From: Lactiplantibacillus plantarum | Lineage (GTDB): Bacteria; Bacillota; Bacilli; Lactobacillales; Lactobacillaceae | Assembly: GCF_014131735.1 (NCBI RefSeq) | Contig: NZ_CP039121.1 | Span: 434,001 to 498,000 of the forward strand | Length of the DNA: 64,000 nucleotides | Direction: 5' to 3' | Shown: positions 10,499 through 19,774 of the stretch, one piece after another | Layout of the letters: each line of letters starts with the position of its first letter | How positions within the stretch are numbered: position 1 is the stretch's first letter | Notes under the pieces: generated by a model | Told to the model about the DNA's origin: nothing | Database searches by the model: none | What the model saw: the letters and a program-made list of their open reading frames with translations, nothing else | Position numbers and translations under genes: made by a program

Positions 10499-11428
10499 AT
10501 GAAGTATCGGTTAATAGGGGTAGGTGCGAGTCTAGTCATCGCAGTCATGTTAACAGGGTGTCAAGCGAAGGCTACGACATTGGTCAAGTCAGATGCTGGC
10601 CAGGTCACACAAGCGGAAGTATTTAAACAAATTGAAAACCAGGCGACGACGCAACAGGCTGTTCAAGAATTGACTCTAAACAAAGTCCTTAATCAACGAT
10701 ATCATGTTTCACAAGCTGAAGTAACTGCTAAATTAAAAGCATTCAAACGGCAGGCAGGCGCAAATTATCACATGATTTTAGAACGTAATCATGTCACTGA
10801 ACCGCGTTTAAAATCGCAAATCAAAGCGAATTTATTGATGGAGAAAGCCATTAGTGCTAAGTATCCAGTGACTAAAGCACAACTAAAAAAAGCCCGAGCA
10901 GCTTATATGCCAATGACAACGGTTCAACACATTGCGACGGCCAATGAGAAGCAAGCGCAAAAAATTATTGCTGAACTGAATGCGGGTGCTAGCTTTGATT
11001 CGCAAGTGCGAAAATATCAGAATAATCGACAAGCGCACACAACTGCTGGAAAATTAGCGCAGTTTGACAGTTATAATCAAACTCTAGCACCAGCAATTGT
11101 ACAGGCTACAGCCAAACTACGAGTGGGACACTATGTCACGAAACCGGTCAAAACAGTTATGGAAACTGCCGACACGAAAGACAAACCAACTTATGAAATT
11201 ATCAACGTTGTCAGTCGTCGATCTAAGACTGCGGCTGTAACTGATGATAGCGGTAAGCGGATTGATGTGACAAATTATTTGCGTGAAAAAATCCAGCAAC
11301 AGCGGATGATGGACAAGCAGACGCAAGTTGCGACGATTCGGTCAGTTTTCAAAGCGGCCCACGTTAAGGTAGTTGATGCCCATTTCGCACCAGCGTTTAA
11401 TGATTATTTAACCACCCAAAATAGCTAA
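10499..11428 (+). CDS. prsA: PrsA-like foldase lipoprotein (parvulin-type)
   Basis: Predicted membrane-anchored extracytoplasmic chaperone/peptidyl-prolyl isomerase that helps exported proteins fold. The N-terminal signal ends in the lipobox LTGC with Cys21. A SurA-like N-terminal helical part is followed by the parvulin-like segment starting near HIATANEKQAQKII. Canonical parvulin residues are weak, so isomerase activity is uncertain, as for several lactobacillus PrsA proteins. Length of 309 is typical. AAAGGGG precedes the ATG at 10499. Confidence 0.85.
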   Translation: MKYRLIGVGASLVIAVMLTGCQAKATTLVKSDAGQVTQAEVFKQIENQATTQQAVQELTLNKVLNQRYHVSQAEVTAKLKAFKRQAGANYHMILERNHVTEPRLKSQIKANLLMEKAISAKYPVTKAQLKKARAAYMPMTTVQHIATANEKQAQKIIAELNAGASFDSQVRKYQNNRQAHTTAGKLAQFDSYNQTLAPAIVQATAKLRVGHYVTKPVKTVMETADTKDKPTYEIINVVSRRSKTAAVTDDSGKRIDVTNYLREKIQQQRMMDKQTQVATIRSVFKAAHVKVVDAHFAPAFNDYLTTQNS

Positions 11429-11462
11429 CAATAGAATCATCAGCAATGATGTGATGATTATG

Positions 11463-11505
11463 AACGCGTCTCTTAACCTGTCATGGGTTAAAAGGCGCGT
11501 TTTCG
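11463..11505 (+). terminator. Intrinsic terminator after prsA
   Basis: AACGCG and TTAACC segments pair with GGGTTAA and GGCGCGTT across a TGTCAT loop, ending in TTTTCG. Confidence 0.8.
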
Positions 11506-11603
11506 TTAGGTACTGATGATTAATTGCGCTATGATGGACTTATTAAAACGTATTGTACCAGTTTAGTGAGGTGCCAAATTCAACATATTAAGTAGGTGAG
11601 TAG

Positions 11604-12293
11604 ATGCAACGGTTTCAGTCACGCCATTTATTCCAGTTACGAGAAATTGGCTTGGGCTTAACCTGTATCGGTGGCTTTATTGACGCATACACATTCATCC
11701 AACGGGGTGGTGTCTTAGCAGCTGGTCAAACGGGTAATTTGATTTTTCTCAGTGTTGATGTGGCACAGTGGAATTTACCGGGTGTGTTGACTAAATTAGC
11801 AACAGTCCTCTTTTTTACACTAGGTGTAATTGTTGTGGGTATACTGAAACAATGGTTGGGCGCGCGATCACACTACTGGCGCTTGCCCGTTTTGGTGGCA
11901 GAGCTGGTTGTTTGTTTAATGGTCGGCATGCTACCAGCGACTGTTAGTAATGCGATGGTGGTCCCACCACTCGCATTCGTGATGGCGATGCAGACGACAG
12001 CCTTCAGCGCAATCGCCGGCCACGGCTATAATAACGTGTTCTCTACTGGTAATCTCAAGAAGGCAACGATCGCGCTGACGAATTATTGGTTGACAGGCGT
12101 GCGCACGGAGCTTGACACTGGTTTAGTGTATTGGGAATTAGTGTTGAGCTTTGCTACGGGCGCGATTGTTTCGGCGATATTGCAGCGGTGGTGGACATTA
12201 CGGACGATATGGGTTGCGGCGGGATTATTGATTTTAGTAGGTGGATACTATACTTGGTTATTAGTTCACCGTACGGCAAATGACGCGGAATAG
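11604..12293 (+). CDS. DUF1275 (YoaK family) membrane protein
   Basis: A 229-residue integral membrane protein with about six hydrophobic helices. The family signature GFIDAYTFI...GQTGN is present at residues 21-45, and the second half repeats the pattern with FSTGNLKKA. Function is unknown; proposals for the family include transport. TAGGTGAG precedes the ATG at 11604. A single gene between the prsA terminator and the two-component system. Confidence 0.82.
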   Translation: MQRFQSRHLFQLREIGLGLTCIGGFIDAYTFIQRGGVLAAGQTGNLIFLSVDVAQWNLPGVLTKLATVLFFTLGVIVVGILKQWLGARSHYWRLPVLVAELVVCLMVGMLPATVSNAMVVPPLAFVMAMQTTAFSAIAGHGYNNVFSTGNLKKATIALTNYWLTGVRTELDTGLVYWELVLSFATGAIVSAILQRWWTLRTIWVAAGLLILVGGYYTWLLVHRTANDAE

Positions 12294-12383
12294 TTGCGTT
12301 TTCTCTAAAATCAATCGTTAACTGCCAAGCCCGGCCGCTTTTTTGGTAAAATAAAAACAGAATTATTTAAGGAGAAAAATAAG

Positions 12384-13073
12384 ATGAAAATTTTAGTAGT
12401 CGATGACGACAAAGAAATTGCACAACTATTAGAAATTTATATTAAAAACGAAGGCTATGAACCAATTAGCGCCTATAATGGCCGTGAAGCTTTGACTAAA
12501 TTAAATACGAATCCTGATATTGCGTTAATGATTTTGGATATCATGATGCCTGAAATGGATGGGATTGAGGTCATCAAAGAAGTACGGAAAGATTCCCAAC
12601 TTCCAATCCTAGTCTTGTCGGCCAAGACTGGTGATATGGACAAGATTCAGGGCTTGATTACGGGAGCTGACGATTACGTCACCAAGCCATTCAATCCGCT
12701 TGAAATTATGGCACGGGTCAAGTCACTATTACGACGTTCTGAAAATAACGTGACGACTACCGAGCCTGATATTTTGGACATTGGACCGTTAACGATCAAT
12801 AAAGATTCGCACGAAGTTAAAACGTTGACGGGTAAGGATATTCAATTAACCGCGTTAGAATTTGGTATTTTGTATTTGCTCGCAAGTCATCCTAACCGAG
12901 TCTTTTCAGCTGATGATATTTTTGAACGTGTTTGGCAGCAAGAAAGTATTGTCTCAGCTAAGACCGTGATGGTGCACGTGAGTCATTTGCGGGATAAGAT
13001 CGAAGAAGCCACGGATGGAGAAAAAGTCATTCAGACCGTTTGGGGCGTTGGCTATAAGATTGAATCGCGTTAA
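12384..13073 (+). CDS. OmpR/PhoB-family response regulator (VanR-like)
   Basis: Receiver domain with acidic pocket Asp8/Asp9, phospho-acceptor Asp52 in MILDIMMP, Ser79 and Lys101. It is followed by a winged-helix DNA-binding domain with LTALEFGILYLL and VWGVGYKIE. Pairs with the histidine kinase 16 bp downstream. The next gene is a D,D-carboxypeptidase, so a wall-related regulon is plausible (inference from context). Start ATG has AAGGAG before it. Confidence 0.92.
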   Translation: MKILVVDDDKEIAQLLEIYIKNEGYEPISAYNGREALTKLNTNPDIALMILDIMMPEMDGIEVIKEVRKDSQLPILVLSAKTGDMDKIQGLITGADDYVTKPFNPLEIMARVKSLLRRSENNVTTTEPDILDIGPLTINKDSHEVKTLTGKDIQLTALEFGILYLLASHPNRVFSADDIFERVWQQESIVSAKTVMVHVSHLRDKIEEATDGEKVIQTVWGVGYKIESR

Positions 13074-13089
13074 GAGTGAGGGTTAGCTT

Positions 13090-14250
13090 TTGAAATTAAC
13101 GGGACGCGAAAAAAGTGAATTATTTTTTGAAGGGGTAGTGACGGTGATTTTGCTACTCCTTTTAAACTTGTCGATCGTAGTACTGATCAACAGTACGATT
13201 GCGCATAATCCGGGGTTACAGAGCGGTATTTTCCAAATTAAACGATCGATTACCATTGGTCCCAATAACTACCAGCTATGGAGTTATGAAAACATCTTTA
13301 TTGGACTGATGCTGATTGCGGACGGTTTCGTATTATATTGGCGATTAATTCGACGATACAAACAGATGCAGTTACGACATATTATTAGTGAGTTGCATTA
13401 TATTGCGGCCGGCCACTTTGACCATCGGATTGACTTTAATCTGACTGGTGATACACAACGAGTCGTTGAAAGTGTTAATGCCTTAGTAGACTCGGCAATC
13501 CACTCGATGGACGAGGAACGGGAAATTGAGCGGTCTAAGGATGCGTTAATTACGAATGTCAGTCATGATATTCGAACGCCGTTGACGTCAATTATCGGCT
13601 ATTTAGGCTTAATTGAGAACAAACAGTACCAATCAGAAGAGGATTTAATTAAATATGCGCATATTGCCTATTTGAAGGCAACACAAATGAAGTCACTGGT
13701 TGAAGATCTGTTTGAATATACGAAATCACGGCAGACAGAGACACCGTTGGCCATTAATCGGTTAAACTTGACGGCCATGTTAGAACAGTTAGCGGCAAGC
13801 TTTGAGCTGGAAGCGAACAAGAAGCATCTGAAGATTGAAGTAGAAAGTGGCACGCAGCCTATTTACATTGAAGCCGATGCTGAAAAGCTGGGGCGGGTCT
13901 TCAGCAATTTGATCACTAATGCGTTTAAATATGGAACTGGTGCTAAAAACGTAGTATTACAAGCTGAACAACGTGGTGAAGAAGTCGTGATTCACGTCAC
14001 GAATGATGGTCAGCGTATTCCAGCTGAGTCGTTGGGACGCTTATTTGAACGGTTTTATCGGGTTGAAGAATCGCGTTCTAAGGCGACCGGGGGTTCTGGA
14101 CTGGGCTTAGCGATTGCCCAAAGTATCGTGGATCACCACGGTGGCTATATTTATGCGCAAAGTGATGATGAGCAGACAAGTTTTGTTATTCATTTGCCAG
14201 TTAAACATGACCACCCATTAACAAAAAAACAATCGGATATGATAAATTAA
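13090..14250 (+). CDS. Sensor histidine kinase (VanS-like)
   Basis: Two membrane helices (about residues 14-34 and 67-84) enclose a short outside loop of about 30 residues. A HAMP-like linker follows, then the HisKA box VSHDIRTPLTS with His159, and an ATPase domain with NLITNAFKYG and GGSGLGLAI. Starts at TTG 13090, preceded by GAGGG. No ATG is available before the ATPase half, so the rare start is well supported. The small sensor loop suggests sensing within or at the membrane. Cotranscribed with the regulator, possibly also with dacA. Confidence 0.9.
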   Translation: MKLTGREKSELFFEGVVTVILLLLLNLSIVVLINSTIAHNPGLQSGIFQIKRSITIGPNNYQLWSYENIFIGLMLIADGFVLYWRLIRRYKQMQLRHIISELHYIAAGHFDHRIDFNLTGDTQRVVESVNALVDSAIHSMDEEREIERSKDALITNVSHDIRTPLTSIIGYLGLIENKQYQSEEDLIKYAHIAYLKATQMKSLVEDLFEYTKSRQTETPLAINRLNLTAMLEQLAASFELEANKKHLKIEVESGTQPIYIEADAEKLGRVFSNLITNAFKYGTGAKNVVLQAEQRGEEVVIHVTNDGQRIPAESLGRLFERFYRVEESRSKATGGSGLGLAIAQSIVDHHGGYIYAQSDDEQTSFVIHLPVKHDHPLTKKQSDMIN

Positions 14251-14319
14251 CTTGTTTCCACAGACATAATTATTTAAACTAAAACTAGCATTAGCAATTA
14301 AGAAAGGGATAATTGAGAA

Positions 14320-15654
14320 ATGAGATTTGCGGGAAAGTTAAAGAAAGTTATGATTGCCCTCGTTGCGGCAGTCACGTTTAGTACAGCTGGTTTAGGCATT
14401 GCGGGGGCTGACCTCCAGGCCCAAGCAGCCAGTACACCATCGATCTCTGCGAAAGCCGCCATTGCGGTTGACGCGTCGACCGGTCAGATCCTGTATGATA
14501 AGAACAGTAGTAAGCCAATGGCGATCGCATCAATGACGAAGATGTTAAGTACATATTTAGTGCTTAAGGCGATCCATGAAGGTAAGTTGTCTTGGAATCA
14601 AAAAATCAGTGTTAGCAAGGCAGTCGCTAAGATGAGCCAAAACACGGAATATGCGAACGTACCGTTATTATCAACGAAGACGTATTCAGTGCGGCAATTA
14701 TATAACGCGACTGAAATCTATTCCGCTAACGCCGCTATCACAGCCTTGGGTGACGCGGTAGCCGGGACGCCCCATAAGTTTGTTAGCTTGATGCGGAAGA
14801 CGGCTAAATCATGGGGGATCACGGACGCTACCATTATTAATGCCAGTGGATTAACCAATAAAGAGGTTGGCAGCACAATTGGGTACAGTAACGTTGCCGC
14901 CAGTGCTGAAAACGAAATGTCAGCACAAGATGTTGCTACCGTTGCGCAAAAGCTATTATCAGATTACCCAGAAGTTTTAAAGACTTCTAGCATTGCCCAT
15001 GCTTGGTTTGAAAAGGGCACTAGTTCAGCAACCAAGATGGATAACCGAAACTACATGCTCAAAGGATTAGTTAAACATTACTCCGCACTTCCTGTGGATG
15101 GTTTGAAGACTGGGACTTCCACTAAGGCTGGGAATGCCTTCACTGGGACCGTTAAGTTTAGCAATGGTAACCGGATCATTACGGTCGTCATGCATGCCGG
15201 TGCCGCTAACGATAGTGGGACGGAACGTTTCACTCAAACGGCTGAAATCATGTCATATGTTTACCACAACTACACGACTACGACGATTAACAAGAATGGC
15301 AAGATCAATGGTGTGAAAGCCGTTGATGTCCAAGATGGGAAGTCCTTAACGTCGCAACTCGTTTCAAATAGTGGTGCAACCAAGATTTACTTGCCAACCG
15401 GGACGGATGCTAGTGCCGTTACTGGTAAGGTCAGCTTGAAGAAGTCGGCGACAACCGATGGTAAATTACAAGCACCCGTTAAGAATGGCAAGACTGTCGG
15501 TACTGTTAACTTGAACCTAAGCAAGAAAGCTATCAAGGTAGTTGACGGAACGACTAGCAAGAATATGACCATCAATGTAACGCCTAAGAAGTCCATCGAC
15601 AAAGCAAATATCTTTGTACGGATGTGGCGCGGGGTTAAGAGCTGGTTCAACTAA
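14320..15654 (+). CDS. dacA: D-alanyl-D-alanine carboxypeptidase (PBP5/6 class)
   Basis: Trims the terminal D-Ala of peptidoglycan stem peptides outside the membrane. The signal peptide ends near AQA-AS (residues 35-38). The active-site triad motifs are Ser71-MT-Lys74, Ser135-Ala-Asn137 and Lys263-Thr-Gly. A C-terminal beta domain is followed by the amphipathic anchor IFVRMWRGVKSWFN. At 444 residues it is a complete PBP5-type enzyme. It lies 69 bp after the kinase with no terminator between. In vancomycin-resistant lactobacilli with D-Ala-D-Lac ends, the substrate range is an open question. Confidence 0.93.
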   Translation: MRFAGKLKKVMIALVAAVTFSTAGLGIAGADLQAQAASTPSISAKAAIAVDASTGQILYDKNSSKPMAIASMTKMLSTYLVLKAIHEGKLSWNQKISVSKAVAKMSQNTEYANVPLLSTKTYSVRQLYNATEIYSANAAITALGDAVAGTPHKFVSLMRKTAKSWGITDATIINASGLTNKEVGSTIGYSNVAASAENEMSAQDVATVAQKLLSDYPEVLKTSSIAHAWFEKGTSSATKMDNRNYMLKGLVKHYSALPVDGLKTGTSTKAGNAFTGTVKFSNGNRIITVVMHAGAANDSGTERFTQTAEIMSYVYHNYTTTTINKNGKINGVKAVDVQDGKSLTSQLVSNSGATKIYLPTGTDASAVTGKVSLKKSATTDGKLQAPVKNGKTVGTVNLNLSKKAIKVVDGTTSKNMTINVTPKKSIDKANIFVRMWRGVKSWFN

Positions 15655-15731
15655 ATTATAGCAGTTAGTGTATTAGATTCTGTGGGTGCATTAGCTTAGT
15701 AAACGCTACGAGATATTTCTTAAAAGATATA

Positions 15732-15788
15732 TTCCTCTTTGAGTAGGCAAGCTAGTAATTGAGACTTGCCTGCTCAAGGAGGATTTTT
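15732..15788 (+). terminator. Long intrinsic terminator after dacA
   Basis: TTGAG-T-AGGCAAG pairs with CTTGCCT-G-CTCAA, extended by TCCT/AGGA, and is followed by seven T residues. Confidence 0.9.
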
Positions 15789-15790
15789 TT

Positions 15791-16239
15791 GTTGGCAATA
15801 GTGATTCATGACAGGCAACTAATGACCAGGGCTGTGCCACTGATTTAGCTAATTAAAAATAATTAGCATCCAGAGTAATTTCAAAAAGGCACTGTCAAGG
15901 ATGACCAAGTTGAACGGCTGCGGATGTTATGATAAAAAGAGTATTAATAGTCTTCATTTGGCGATGCTAAAAAAGCAACGTTTAAATCGGGATAATTATG
16001 AGGTGCTTTGTTAAAAATTATTCCCTAAATTAGGCCGTGTGCCTATCTTAGTCACTACTTCGACTATTCGCTACAAGCGTTCCAGTTTGAGCGTTCTTTC
16101 TTTTTTTGCTAATATTTGAATGCTAGCTTTGCGGATAAATTGCGATTCCATTTATGTAGAATTTGTTAGCATGATCCACGATTAACTGTATAATGAAGAC
16201 TGATAACAGTAGTTAAACCGAATGGAGTGAAAGTCACCT
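15791..16239. other. Intergenic region, possible decayed coding remnant
   Basis: No intact gene. A short open stretch around 15950-16010 encodes SLHLAMLKKQRLNRDNYEVL before a stop and looks protein-like, preceded in another frame by DDQVERLRML. This could be the tail of a lost gene, but I cannot name it. The promoter of the GNAT gene lies at the right end. Confidence 0.3.
16166..16194 (+). promoter_or_regulatory. Sigma-A promoter for the GNAT gene
   Basis: TTAGCA (16166-16171), 17 bases, then a perfect TATAAT (16189-16194). Confidence 0.65.
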
Positions 16240-16737
16240 ATGAGCGTATCATTACGAACTGCAACCATGTCAGATTTACCCATTATTGTAGATATTTACA
16301 ATCAAACGATTCCCAGTCATCAAGTGACGGCTGATCTTAAACCAGTTACGGTTGAGCAACGTCGAAATTGGTTTTTGAGTCATACCCCTGAACACTATCC
16401 GCTGTGGGTTGTTGTAAAGGACGACTCAGTGGTCGGTTGGGTTAGTCTGTCACCATTTTATGGACGGGCAGCGTATGCAAAGACGACTGAAATTTCAGTT
16501 TATTTGGATCGCAGTGTTCAAGGACAGGGAATCGGTAGCCAGGTTTTGACATTAGTTCCTAAACAATTACCTGTGTTGGGATTAACAACGATTATCGCTT
16601 ATATTTTTTCAAGTAATATTCCAAGCATTAAGCTGTTCAAAAAGTTTGGGTACGAACAGTGGGGGTTTCTGCCAGAAGTCGCTGAATTAGGTGGCCGACC
16701 GAATGACTTAGTGATTCTGGGACAACATTTCAAGTAA
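16240..16737 (+). CDS. GNAT N-acetyltransferase, phosphinothricin acetyltransferase-like
   Basis: A 165-residue acetyl-CoA-dependent acetyltransferase. The N-terminus with DLPIIVDIYNQTI resembles the Pat/Bar subgroup. The acetyl-CoA binding region is VYLDRSVQGQGIGSQVL, and the C-terminal IPSIKLFKKFGYEQWG is typical. Members acetylate phosphinothricin, methionine sulfoximine or related amino acids, but the natural substrate here is unknown. Strong AATGGAGTG ribosome binding site. Confidence 0.85.
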   Translation: MSVSLRTATMSDLPIIVDIYNQTIPSHQVTADLKPVTVEQRRNWFLSHTPEHYPLWVVVKDDSVVGWVSLSPFYGRAAYAKTTEISVYLDRSVQGQGIGSQVLTLVPKQLPVLGLTTIIAYIFSSNIPSIKLFKKFGYEQWGFLPEVAELGGRPNDLVILGQHFK

Positions 16738-16894
16738 AAAATGGTATTGATACCGCTTACATACACTTAAAAACTTAACAAGGTGTAGGATTGCAATAAA
16801 AAACATGTTAAAATTAAGTCCGAGTGTCTAAGTAATTTGACGCTCGCTGTTGTTGCTAGAATTCTTTACTGGTATGGTACTGGAGGCATTCTTG

Positions 16895-17659
16895 GTGAAA
16901 AAGAACGAGCCAAATTGGTTAGTGGTATTACGAACAGTAATGCCACTTGGGCTTAGCTATATTCCCATCGGGTTAGCTTGTGGGGTTTTATTGCATGCGG
17001 CCGGGTTCAACCATCTACTGACGGCGTTAATTTCGGTAATGGTCTTTTCCGGTGGCGCCCAATTTTTAATTGCATCGATGCTGACAATTAATGCACCGAT
17101 GACAACCATTATTTTGATGATGTTTTTCTTGGAGTTACGGTACGCCTTATTAGGTTCCAGCTTATCGCGCTATCTGAAGGGGCAATCATTACCGTTCATT
17201 TTTACGTTTGCGTTTTCGATGAATGATGAAAATTACGCGGTCAACTATTTAAAGTTTGCGACGGACAAGCATTGGAAGCCATCGCAGGCCTTAATGGTCG
17301 AACACTATTCGTTATTATTTTGGACGGTAAGTAATATTATTGGTAGTTTGATTGGCAGTGCATTGACGATTAATCTCCAAGTGGTGGATTTTGCGCTGAC
17401 GGCACTATTCATTTATATGGCAATTATGCAAACTAAGAGCCGTTTGATTATCTTAGTGGCAGTTTTGTCTGGCGTTCTAACGATAGGTTTTCTGGTCTTA
17501 ATGAAGAGTACGCTGGGCCTAGTGGTGTCAACACTACTCGCGTCGTTGACCGGTTACTTTATTGAACGTTACTTGTTGGCACATAAGCCAGAAAGTCATT
17601 TACTCTATAAGGTTCACGATCCTACTGGCCAAACAGCCATGGAAGAATCTGACAAGTAG
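16895..17659 (+). CDS. azlC: AzlC-family branched-chain amino acid exporter, large subunit
   Basis: Membrane protein with about seven to eight helices, including the conserved LRTVMPLGLSYIPIG and FSGGAQFL stretches. Together with AzlD it exports branched-chain amino acids or their analogues. The best start is GTG at 16895 (254 residues), because GGAGG at 16882-16886 gives 8-nt spacing; an in-frame ATG farther upstream has no ribosome binding site. azlD follows 20 bp later. Confidence 0.88.
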   Translation: MKKNEPNWLVVLRTVMPLGLSYIPIGLACGVLLHAAGFNHLLTALISVMVFSGGAQFLIASMLTINAPMTTIILMMFFLELRYALLGSSLSRYLKGQSLPFIFTFAFSMNDENYAVNYLKFATDKHWKPSQALMVEHYSLLFWTVSNIIGSLIGSALTINLQVVDFALTALFIYMAIMQTKSRLIILVAVLSGVLTIGFLVLMKSTLGLVVSTLLASLTGYFIERYLLAHKPESHLLYKVHDPTGQTAMEESDK

Positions 17660-17679
17660 GGCACAGAGGGGTTTTTCTT

Positions 17680-18030
17680 ATGCAATCAGTCAGCTCAATG
17701 AGTAGTATGGACCATTTTTGGTTGGTCATTTTTTGTGCGTGTGTGGCTTTCATACCACGCTTTTTCCCGCTACTGTTCTTTACGAAGCGGAAGATCCCAG
17801 AATGGTTTAATGAATGGATGCGGTTCGTACCCGTCTCACTATTCACGGCGTTAGTTGTTAAAAGTGTCTTTATCGATAGTAAGTACGCAGTGATCACTTC
17901 TGGCAATCTGGGGATGATTATTTCTGCTATTCTCGTTGGATTTGTGGCTTATCGCACGCGTTCAATGACTTTATCAGTGGTGATTGGTCTAGTCTCAGTG
18001 ATGATTTTTGTGTTACTAATTCATATTTAG
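17680..18030 (+). CDS. azlD: AzlD-family branched-chain amino acid exporter, small subunit
   Basis: A 116-residue protein with four membrane helices and the family pattern ACVAFIPRFFPLLFF near the N-terminus. It acts with AzlC as the two-subunit exporter. AGAGGGG lies upstream at a slightly long spacing. A terminator closes the operon. Confidence 0.88.
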   Translation: MQSVSSMSSMDHFWLVIFCACVAFIPRFFPLLFFTKRKIPEWFNEWMRFVPVSLFTALVVKSVFIDSKYAVITSGNLGMIISAILVGFVAYRTRSMTLSVVIGLVSVMIFVLLIHI

Positions 18031-18038
18031 ATTTTGTT

Positions 18039-18064
18039 GGAACTGGGTGACCCGGTTCTTTTTT
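18039..18064 (+). terminator. Intrinsic terminator after azlCD
   Basis: GAACTGGG and CCCGGTTC with a 3-base TGA loop, followed by six T residues. Confidence 0.9.
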
Positions 18065-18089
18065 ATTATGATGAAAAGAGGATACGTTG

Positions 18090-18812
18090 ATGGTATGGTT
18101 ATTGGTTTTCTTACCCGGATTATTGGCTGGTCTGGTCCAAGGGTTAACGGGCTTTGGTGCGGCCATCGTCATGATGATCTTTTTACCACAGTTGTTTCCG
18201 ATTGCTCAAAGTGCGGCCGTGGCGGGCGTTATTATGGCAGCCAGTGTCATAACATTAGTTTGGCGTTATCATCAGCATATCCACTTTCGTCAGATTATTG
18301 TGCCGTTTATCGTTTATGCCAGTGTGGCGGCCTATTCGGTACATCTTGGTCAAGTTTTAGATGTGCAATTATTGCGACGGTTATTAGGTGCGCTGTTAGT
18401 TTCGTTAGCCGGGTACTTTAGTCTGAGCAAACGTGCGGCGAATCAGACTTATCCGTGGTGGTTAGCCGGTCTCTTCATGATTATTTCGGGGTTCTTCAAT
18501 GGGTTATTCGGTATTGGCGGCCCGCTGATGGCCCTTTATTTTCTATCACTTGCCGATACGACTGCGGATTACTTGGGAAATTTGCAGACTTTCTTTTTGA
18601 TCGATGTGGTCTATATTTCGACAGTCCGCGTACTGAACGGTATTCTGACGCCAGTCTTGCTCCCCCATATTATGATTGGTATGGTAGGTGCGGTCATTGG
18701 GACGGCGCTGGCGGCACGAATCCTGCCGCGGCTACCCATGACGACAGTCCGGCATTTGATCTACTTGTTCATTGGACTTAGTGGCGGGTATTATTTGATT
18801 GCGCCAGTTTAG
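18090..18812 (+). CDS. TauE/SafE-family sulfite/anion exporter-like permease
   Basis: A 240-residue protein with about eight membrane helices. The two repeated signatures of the family are present: GLVQGLTGFGAAIV in the first half and GFFNGLFGIGGPLMAL in the second. Family members move sulfur-containing organic anions, but the substrate here is not known. ATG 18090 is chosen over the adjacent TTG at 18087 because AAGAGG is better placed. Confidence 0.85.
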   Translation: MVWLLVFLPGLLAGLVQGLTGFGAAIVMMIFLPQLFPIAQSAAVAGVIMAASVITLVWRYHQHIHFRQIIVPFIVYASVAAYSVHLGQVLDVQLLRRLLGALLVSLAGYFSLSKRAANQTYPWWLAGLFMIISGFFNGLFGIGGPLMALYFLSLADTTADYLGNLQTFFLIDVVYISTVRVLNGILTPVLLPHIMIGMVGAVIGTALAARILPRLPMTTVRHLIYLFIGLSGGYYLIAPV

Positions 18813-19284
18813 AACGAGGTATTTATCACCTTCATTACGAGTTGATTTTAGTGGTCAGGCGCAATGCGTTTGGCCTTTTTTGATGGTGCAAATCGTCCAA
18901 GTGTTAAAAAATATTTTCAGAAAGCAGCGGTAGCACTTCGACAATCTGTCTTCGGTTATAAACGAGTTAATCCCAATGTATAAATTTAATATTATTAATT
19001 TAATAATCAAGAATTTGCCAGCTACAGCTGGAACAGCGCTTATCTGTTTTGGGAGCAGACGTGGATGCGTAAGATAGTGCCGTTGAGCGTACCTGACTGT
19101 AGCTTCTTAATCGGCCTTGCGCACGGTTCTAAAGTTGAACAACCGGGATTGAAATATTTATTGTTGAAGATTTTTTATTTTAACGATGCTTAATTACAGG
19201 TGCTACATAGCTGAAAAAAGCATTGGCTTATTGGTTTCCTTTTAGTATAGTTTTATTCTAAGAACTGCTAAATTGGGGAGATAT
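18813..19284. other. Intergenic region without a supportable gene
   Basis: A weak hairpin with a T run near 18852-18882 may terminate the permease gene. An open stretch from about 18999 to 19193, starting at best from an ATG at about 19065 and lacking a ribosome binding site, encodes a protein-like sequence with SFLIGLAHGSKVEQPG. It may be a remnant; I cannot assign it. Confidence 0.3.
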
Positions 19285-19644
19285 ATGAATAGCTACAGAC
19301 GAATTCAAGTTATTGCAGGGATTTACTTGCTGATATACATTGCGGCACTTTACTTTTCGACGGGGGTTCAGGTTGGATTTAAGCTGGATAGTAATCAGCT
19401 CACTGGGTATGTGAGTTGTGGGCTGTTGCTGGCCGTAATTATGGGGTCAGAGTTTGGCAAACGATTAAGGATAAAAAAGCTATTTTCAATTTTGATACTA
19501 GTTAGCTGTTTGATTATTCTAGGGATAACTAGATTCAATGTTGTGAGTTTTAACGAGGCCTTCTGGTACTTTATCTTATTTGTTCGATACATCCCGTTCA
19601 TTGTATTGATTGAAACCATCATCTTTATCTTTGACCTAGATTGA
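19285..19644 (+). CDS. Small four-helix membrane protein, unknown
   Basis: 119 residues with four predicted membrane helices, beginning around IQVIAGIYLLIYIAALYF and ending in a short acidic tail FDLD. No family recognised. ATG 19285 follows GGGGAG at good spacing. Single gene flanked by its own strong terminator. Confidence 0.6.
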   Translation: MNSYRRIQVIAGIYLLIYIAALYFSTGVQVGFKLDSNQLTGYVSCGLLLAVIMGSEFGKRLRIKKLFSILILVSCLIILGITRFNVVSFNEAFWYFILFVRYIPFIVLIETIIFIFDLD

Positions 19645-19648
19645 GCAA

Positions 19649-19692
19649 ACCAGGCCCTAATGAGCATTCAACTCATTAGGGCCTGGTCTTTT
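19649..19692 (+). terminator. Strong intrinsic terminator
   Basis: ACCAGGCCCTAATGAG and its perfect 16-base complement surround a CATTCAA loop, followed by CTTTT. Confidence 0.9.
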
Positions 19693-19774
19693 AGTATTCT
19701 AGAACCTGGTTATGCCGAACTTTTAGTTGGCGTGAGTCTGCCATAGGACATTAGTGTGGATGTTGGCAACTACG

